This document shows positions 40,907 through 44,611 of a stretch of 44,611 nt of DNA, one piece after another. The notes below the pieces were generated by a model. It was not told where the DNA came from, did not search any database, and saw nothing but the letters and a program-made list of their open reading frames with translations. Position 1 is the first letter of the stretch; each line of letters starts with the position of its first letter. This DNA is from Paracoccaceae bacterium (GTDB lineage Bacteria; Pseudomonadota; Alphaproteobacteria; Rhodobacterales; Rhodobacteraceae), in contig JABSSD010000165.1 in the NCBI GenBank assembly GCA_013214575.1, positions 1 to 44,611 on the forward strand. The letters are read 5' to 3'. Made by a program: the position numbers and the translations under genes.

Positions 40907-42064
40907 TCAGAGTTCGACAACCCTGACCATCTGGCCTTTGGCCGCCAGAGCGATCTCACCGTCACAAAGCCTGAGAGCATCTGCGCCAAAAACCTCCAAC
41001 CGCCAGCCCGACAGGGCAGCAACATCGCGTTGTCCGGCAGCAATGGCGTCCAGATCTGCGCTTGGCGCAATCAGTTTTGCGGCCACACCGGCGTTTTCAG
41101 TTTTAGATTTCAACAACACTCTCAGCAGGTCAGCCAGGGCCGGATTAACTTGCAGCTTTTCCTTGCTGCGATCCACTTTTGGCATTTTATCCGCCGGACA
41201 GTTCACCCCAGTGGTGATGGCTTCAAGGATGCCGTCGGCGATGGCACCACGGCGGGCCTCGCGCAGCAGTAGCCGTGACGCCCCAAGGTCAGATCCAGAC
41301 TTTGGCTTGGTCGAGGCCAGCTCGACCAGCGCGTCATCCTTGAACACCCGGTTGCGCGGCACATTGTTGGTCTGGGCATAGACCTCACGAAAGGCCGCCA
41401 ACTCACGCACCACCGCCAGGAACTTGGACGAATTGGTGCGGGTTTTAATACGTTGCCAGGCGTCCTGCGGCTGAATGTCATAGGTGCCGGGATTGGTCAG
41501 CACCTGCAGCTCTTCGGTAACCCAATGGCCCCGCCCGCTTTTCTCCAGCTCGGCCGAGAGATACTGATAAACGTTACGCAGATGGGTCACATCCGCCAGC
41601 GCATAGGTCTTTTGAGCATCGGTAAGCGGACGCCGCGCCCAGTCGGTGAAACGAGAGCTTTTGTCGACACTCTCTTTCACGATCTTGCGGACCAGCGTTT
41701 CATAACCGGCCTGATCGCCAAAGCCACAGACCATGGCCGCCACCTGGGTATCAAACAGCGGTTTTGGAAAGACTTTGGCGTCCACCCAGAAAATCTCCAG
41801 ATCCTGGCGCGCGGCGTGGAAGACTTTGACCACGGATTCATCGCGAAACAGATCATACAGCGGATCCAGCGCCAGCCCATCAGACAGCGGGTCCACCAGC
41901 ACCGCATTCTCGTCGCCTTCGCCGGGAAAGGCCAACTGCACCAGGCAGAGCTTGGAATAGTAAGTTCGCTCGCGCAGAAACTCGGTATCCACCGTCACAA
42001 AGGGATGTTTTGCAGCTTCCAGGCAAAACTCTTTAAGCTCTTCGGTGGTGGTCAGAGTTTTCAT
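40907..42064 (-). CDS. rnd: Ribonuclease D
   Basis: 385 aa 3'-5' exoribonuclease trimming tRNA and small RNA precursors. DEDDy residues: VDTEFLRE (Exo I), DLEIFW region (Exo II), and TYALADVTHL (Exo III). Two HRDC-like helical domains follow (FLAVVRELAAFREVYAQTNNVPRNRVFKDDALVELA is the first, given here only as region 205-240). ATG at 42064 (MKTLTTTEEL) is the family start; an upstream ATG at 42103 with AGGGGTGA is also plausible and would add 13 residues. Confidence 0.94.
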   Translation of the reverse strand: MKTLTTTEELKEFCLEAAKHPFVTVDTEFLRERTYYSKLCLVQLAFPGEGDENAVLVDPLSDGLALDPLYDLFRDESVVKVFHAARQDLEIFWVDAKVFPKPLFDTQVAAMVCGFGDQAGYETLVRKIVKESVDKSSRFTDWARRPLTDAQKTYALADVTHLRNVYQYLSAELEKSGRGHWVTEELQVLTNPGTYDIQPQDAWQRIKTRTNSSKFLAVVRELAAFREVYAQTNNVPRNRVFKDDALVELASTKPKSGSDLGASRLLLREARRGAIADGILEAITTGVNCPADKMPKVDRSKEKLQVNPALADLLRVLLKSKTENAGVAAKLIAPSADLDAIAAGQRDVAALSGWRLEVFGADALRLCDGEIALAAKGQMVRVVEL

Positions 42065-42157
42065 AAACGGCGTCTTTTCCTGTTTTTTTCCAGCATAGTT
42101 CACCCCTGATACCCGCTTGTGGGCCGCTTTGCAAACCGCCCCAAAGGTTGCGCAGGA

Positions 42158-42757
42158 TCACCCCAGCAGAACGGGGGTTCGATCGCCTGAGGCATAGCGG
42201 CGCAACACCGCCGGGTATAGAATATGTTCTTGTATGAGCACCCGTGCCGCCAGCGTCTCGGGGGTGTCATCCGCCAAAACAGTCACCTGCGCCTGCCCCA
42301 GTAGCGGGCCGTCATCCAACACTGCAGTGACCTCATGGACCGAGCAGCCATGCGCCCTGTCCCCCGCCGCAAGGGCGCGGGCATGGGTGTGCAAGCCGGT
42401 GTATTTGGGCAGCAACGAGGGATGGATGTTCAGCATCCGACCCTGAAACTGGCTCACAAAACCAGCGGTCAGAACCCGCATGAACCCGGCCAGACAGACA
42501 ATATCCGCGCCGGACTCCAGGATCGGCTTCACCAGCTCGGCCTCAAAGGCGTGCCGGTCGCCCTTGAAGGGTCGGTGATCAACGACAGCGGTTGCAACCC
42601 CCGCAGCGGCGGCCTTTTCCAGCCCCCCCGCAGCGGCTGTGTTGGACAGCACCAGACAGGGCCGCGCCGGATGATCACCGGTCATGCTGTCCACCAGCGT
42701 CATCATATTGGAGCCGCCACCCGAAATCAGGATGGCGACGGTTTTATGTCGGCTCAC
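42158..42757 (-). CDS. purN: GAR transformylase PurN
   Basis: 199 aa, formylates glycinamide ribonucleotide using 10-formyl-THF, step three of purine synthesis. LISGGGSNM is the phosphate-binding loop; the catalytic residues are N and H in [19 protein letters not shown] and D in [20 protein letters not shown] start at 42757 overlaps the purM stop by 4 nt (GTGA). The long upstream frame is an artefact of overlap. Confidence 0.96.
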   Translation of the reverse strand: MSRHKTVAILISGGGSNMMTLVDSMTGDHPARPCLVLSNTAAAGGLEKAAAAGVATAVVDHRPFKGDRHAFEAELVKPILESGADIVCLAGFMRVLTAGFVSQFQGRMLNIHPSLLPKYTGLHTHARALAAGDRAHGCSVHEVTAVLDDGPLLGQAQVTVLADDTPETLAARVLIQEHILYPAVLRRYASGDRTPVLLG

Positions 42758-43800
42758 AGCAGGCTGCCAGAGTAACGCATTCCGGCGCCCGCAGTGACGG
42801 TGCCCAGACGCGACACCGTCTCGCCCTCGGCGGTGAGCAATTCTGTCAGCGCGTCTGCACGATCGGCTGAGACGCTGAGAATCATGCCGATGCCGCAGTT
42901 GAACGTCTTGAGCATTTCGGCTTCGGCAATATTGCCGGTCTGTGCCATCCATTGGAACACGCCCGGCAGTTGCCAGGCATCCAGATCAATGTCAGCGCCC
43001 AGATCATCGGGCAGCACACGGGGCAGGTTTTCGGTCAGGCCACCGCCGGTGATATGGGCCAGCGCATGCACGCCCCCTGCCCGCACCGCAGCCAGACAGG
43101 ATTTCACATAAAGCCGCGTTGGCGTCAGCAGCACCTCACCCAGTTTGCCCTCGGCAAAGGGACAATCATCGTCCCAGCCAAGGCCCGCGATATCGACCAG
43201 ACGCCGCACCAGCGAGTAGCCGTTGGAATGCACCCCATCCGAGGCCAGCCCCAGCAGCACGTCGCCTTCGGCCACCTCGGCAGGCAGCGCGGTGCCGCGC
43301 TCCATGGCGCCAACCGCAAAGCCGGCCAGATCAAAATCGCCCTTGGGATACATGCCGGGCATTTCAGCGGTTTCGCCACCGATCAGCGCACAGCCAGAGC
43401 GCACACAGCCCTCGGCGATACCTTCGATGATCCGCGCGGCGGTCTCTGTTTCCAACTTGCCAGTGGCAAAGTAGTCGAGGAAGAACAGCGGCTCAGCCCC
43501 CTGACAGACCAGATCGTTGACGCACATGGCGACCAGATCGATGCCAACACCGTCAACAACGCCAGTGTCGATGGCGATCCGCAGCTTGGTGCCGACACCG
43601 TCGGTGGCGCCAACCAGGATCGGATCAGTATAGCCGGCCGCCTTCAGATCGAACAAAGCGCCAAAGCCGCCCAAGCCGCTCATCACGCCCGAGCGGTTGG
43701 TGCGTTTGGCGGCCGGTTTGATCCGGTCCACCAGAGCATTGCCCGCATCAATATCCACGCCTGCATCCGCATAGGTCAGGCCGTTCTTGCCAGTGGTCAT
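42754..43800 (-). CDS. purM: AIR synthetase PurM
   Basis: 348 aa, ATP-dependent ring closure of FGAM to AIR. Motifs: [48 protein letters not shown] (residues about 84-112), [16 protein letters not shown] and [16 protein letters not shown]. Heads a purM-purN operon. Upstream 43801-43926 holds the divergent promoter region. Confidence 0.97.
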   Translation of the reverse strand: MTTGKNGLTYADAGVDIDAGNALVDRIKPAAKRTNRSGVMSGLGGFGALFDLKAAGYTDPILVGATDGVGTKLRIAIDTGVVDGVGIDLVAMCVNDLVCQGAEPLFFLDYFATGKLETETAARIIEGIAEGCVRSGCALIGGETAEMPGMYPKGDFDLAGFAVGAMERGTALPAEVAEGDVLLGLASDGVHSNGYSLVRRLVDIAGLGWDDDCPFAEGKLGEVLLTPTRLYVKSCLAAVRAGGVHALAHITGGGLTENLPRVLPDDLGADIDLDAWQLPGVFQWMAQTGNIAEAEMLKTFNCGIGMILSVSADRADALTELLTAEGETVSRLGTVTAGAGMRYSGSLL

Positions 43801-43926
43801 CGCTTGGCTCCTTGGTATGAGGTTTGGGTGCCTTTAGCGCGTTCCCCCAACAGAGAAAAGCCCCCGCTTGCCAAAAGCCCCCCTGATGGCGATAGTCGCG
43901 CCATTATTTTAAGGAATTTTACAGTT

Positions 43927-44611
43927 ATGCAGGACAATCTAACGCTTTTGATAGCATATTGGCAGCCGTTTAATCATTGGGTCGAGGCGCTGGCGGTGTT
44001 TCTGGGCGGTTTGGGTGAATTGCTGGCCCTTGTTGCAGGCGCCCTGGCAGTTTTTTCCTTCTTTCAGCCAAAAAAACGCGCCACGCTATTGGCACTTTTG
44101 CATGAGCCAGAAAAATGGGGGCAGCTGGCCACTGAACTGCGCCTGCTTCCAGGTGTGAAAACTGACAAATCTGCGACAGAAACCGCCAAAACATCCTATG
44201 TCAATAACCTGCGCCGGTTGCGCCATTGCGTTAATCGATTTTATGGTAATCGCCTGCTGTCCCGGCACGCTTTTAACCGCTGCCTGACGCTGGCCTTTGC
44301 CTATCCAATCCTGGCGGCGCTACTGACCTGGGCCGCCACTGGCCAGCCCGAGATTGGCGGCTTGCGCCTTGCCCAGGACGAGGTTGCAGACTGGCAACGC
44401 TGGGCCACGGTGGCGTTCGTGTTAGCCTACGTATATTTTACTATTACCCTGTTCAATAAATCTTCGCAAACTCGGATGCGCCTTGGCGGGGTGCTCACCC
44501 GAGCAAAGAGATGGCTTGACCAACGGGCCGGTTTTCTTGCCAAGGCGGCCCGTTGGTCACTGTCAAACGAAGGCTTCGTTGTCCTTGCCGTTGTCCTTGC
44601 CGTTGCCTTTG
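43927..44611 (+). CDS. Membrane protein, C-terminus off the window
   Basis: This is an open plus-strand frame with no stop before the right edge; 228 codons visible. It begins MQDNLTLLIAYW. Hydrophobic segments at about 23-45 (VFLGGLGELLALVAGALAVFSFF), 121-135 (LTLAFAYPILAALLTW), 163-176 (VAFVLAYVYFTITL) and at the truncated end (EGFVVLAVVLAVAF). Between them is a cytoplasmic-looking stretch with basic residues (KKRATLLALLHEP, VNNLRRLRHCVNRFYG). No family recognised. AAGGA lies 11 nt before the ATG. The last 30 bases contain a 12-bp tandem duplication (GTTGTCCTTGCC). Confidence 0.8.
   Translation, partial: MQDNLTLLIAYWQPFNHWVEALAVFLGGLGELLALVAGALAVFSFFQPKKRATLLALLHEPEKWGQLATELRLLPGVKTDKSATETAKTSYVNNLRRLRHCVNRFYGNRLLSRHAFNRCLTLAFAYPILAALLTWAATGQPEIGGLRLAQDEVADWQRWATVAFVLAYVYFTITLFNKSSQTRMRLGGVLTRAKRWLDQRAGFLAKAARWSLSNEGFVVLAVVLAVAF

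Overview
The window reads as chromosomal DNA of a marine roseobacter-type alphaproteobacterium (Rhodobacteraceae). The evidence is a circularly permuted two-piece ssrA gene with an ANDNRAP-type tag, an SspB-alpha homologue, the trgA-trgB-cysK cluster, the DUF1476 zeta inhibitor of the F1-ATPase, a split B12-dependent methionine synthase locus with a DUF1638 gene, and an alphaproteobacterial RNase E with a GWWSLG tail. The species cannot be named from the sequence alone. No CRISPR array, rRNA or complete insertion sequence was seen.

1-5.8 kb is an accessory region. A P4-type tyrosine integrase lies just downstream of the 3' end of tRNA-Ser(GGA), so this is the integrase-proximal end of an integrative element that probably runs off the left edge. 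All supported genes are on the minus strand: integrase, a coupled 343-aa unknown, an AlpA-like regulator, two winged-helix proteins, several tiny ORFs joined by start/stop overlaps, a zinc-ribbon protein, a GYD-domain protein and a truncated Sel1-repeat protein. The 3' end of one winged-helix gene holds four regularly spaced imperfect palindromes that look like replication iterons.

5.8-16.5 kb: tRNA-Ser, then a minus-strand run cfa-trgA-trgB-cysK-mscS-type channel-alaX (lipid modification, tellurite resistance, cysteine synthesis, osmotic channel, Ser-tRNA(Ala) editing). Next are a class V aminotransferase gene with an apparent 1-nt frameshift near its start, an acuI-like acrylyl-CoA reductase, and a divergent FadR-type regulator with a tandem operator-like repeat.

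16.6-22.5 kb: permuted tmRNA, an NTF2/SnoaL-like protein, a chromate transporter, sspB (the adaptor for ssrA-tagged substrates, 2.2 kb from ssrA), a secreted protein, then fumC followed by three small genes (DUF4169, a ribbon-helix-helix protein and a conserved small protein).

22.5-35.1 kb, mostly minus strand: an alpha/beta-hydrolase-like membrane protein coupled to a cytochrome P450; ccdA; tusA (plus strand); rne with a long 5' non-coding region; a dctB/dctD-like two-component pair whose regulator lacks the sigma-54 GAFTGA loop; and purC-purS-purQ.

35.2-44.6 kb: the DUF1476 ATPase inhibitor, the homocysteine methyltransferase subunit of split methionine synthase, a radical SAM protein, the corrinoid subunit with a structured leader, DUF1638, sufE, a lipoprotein, rnd, purM-purN, and the start of a membrane protein cut by the right edge.
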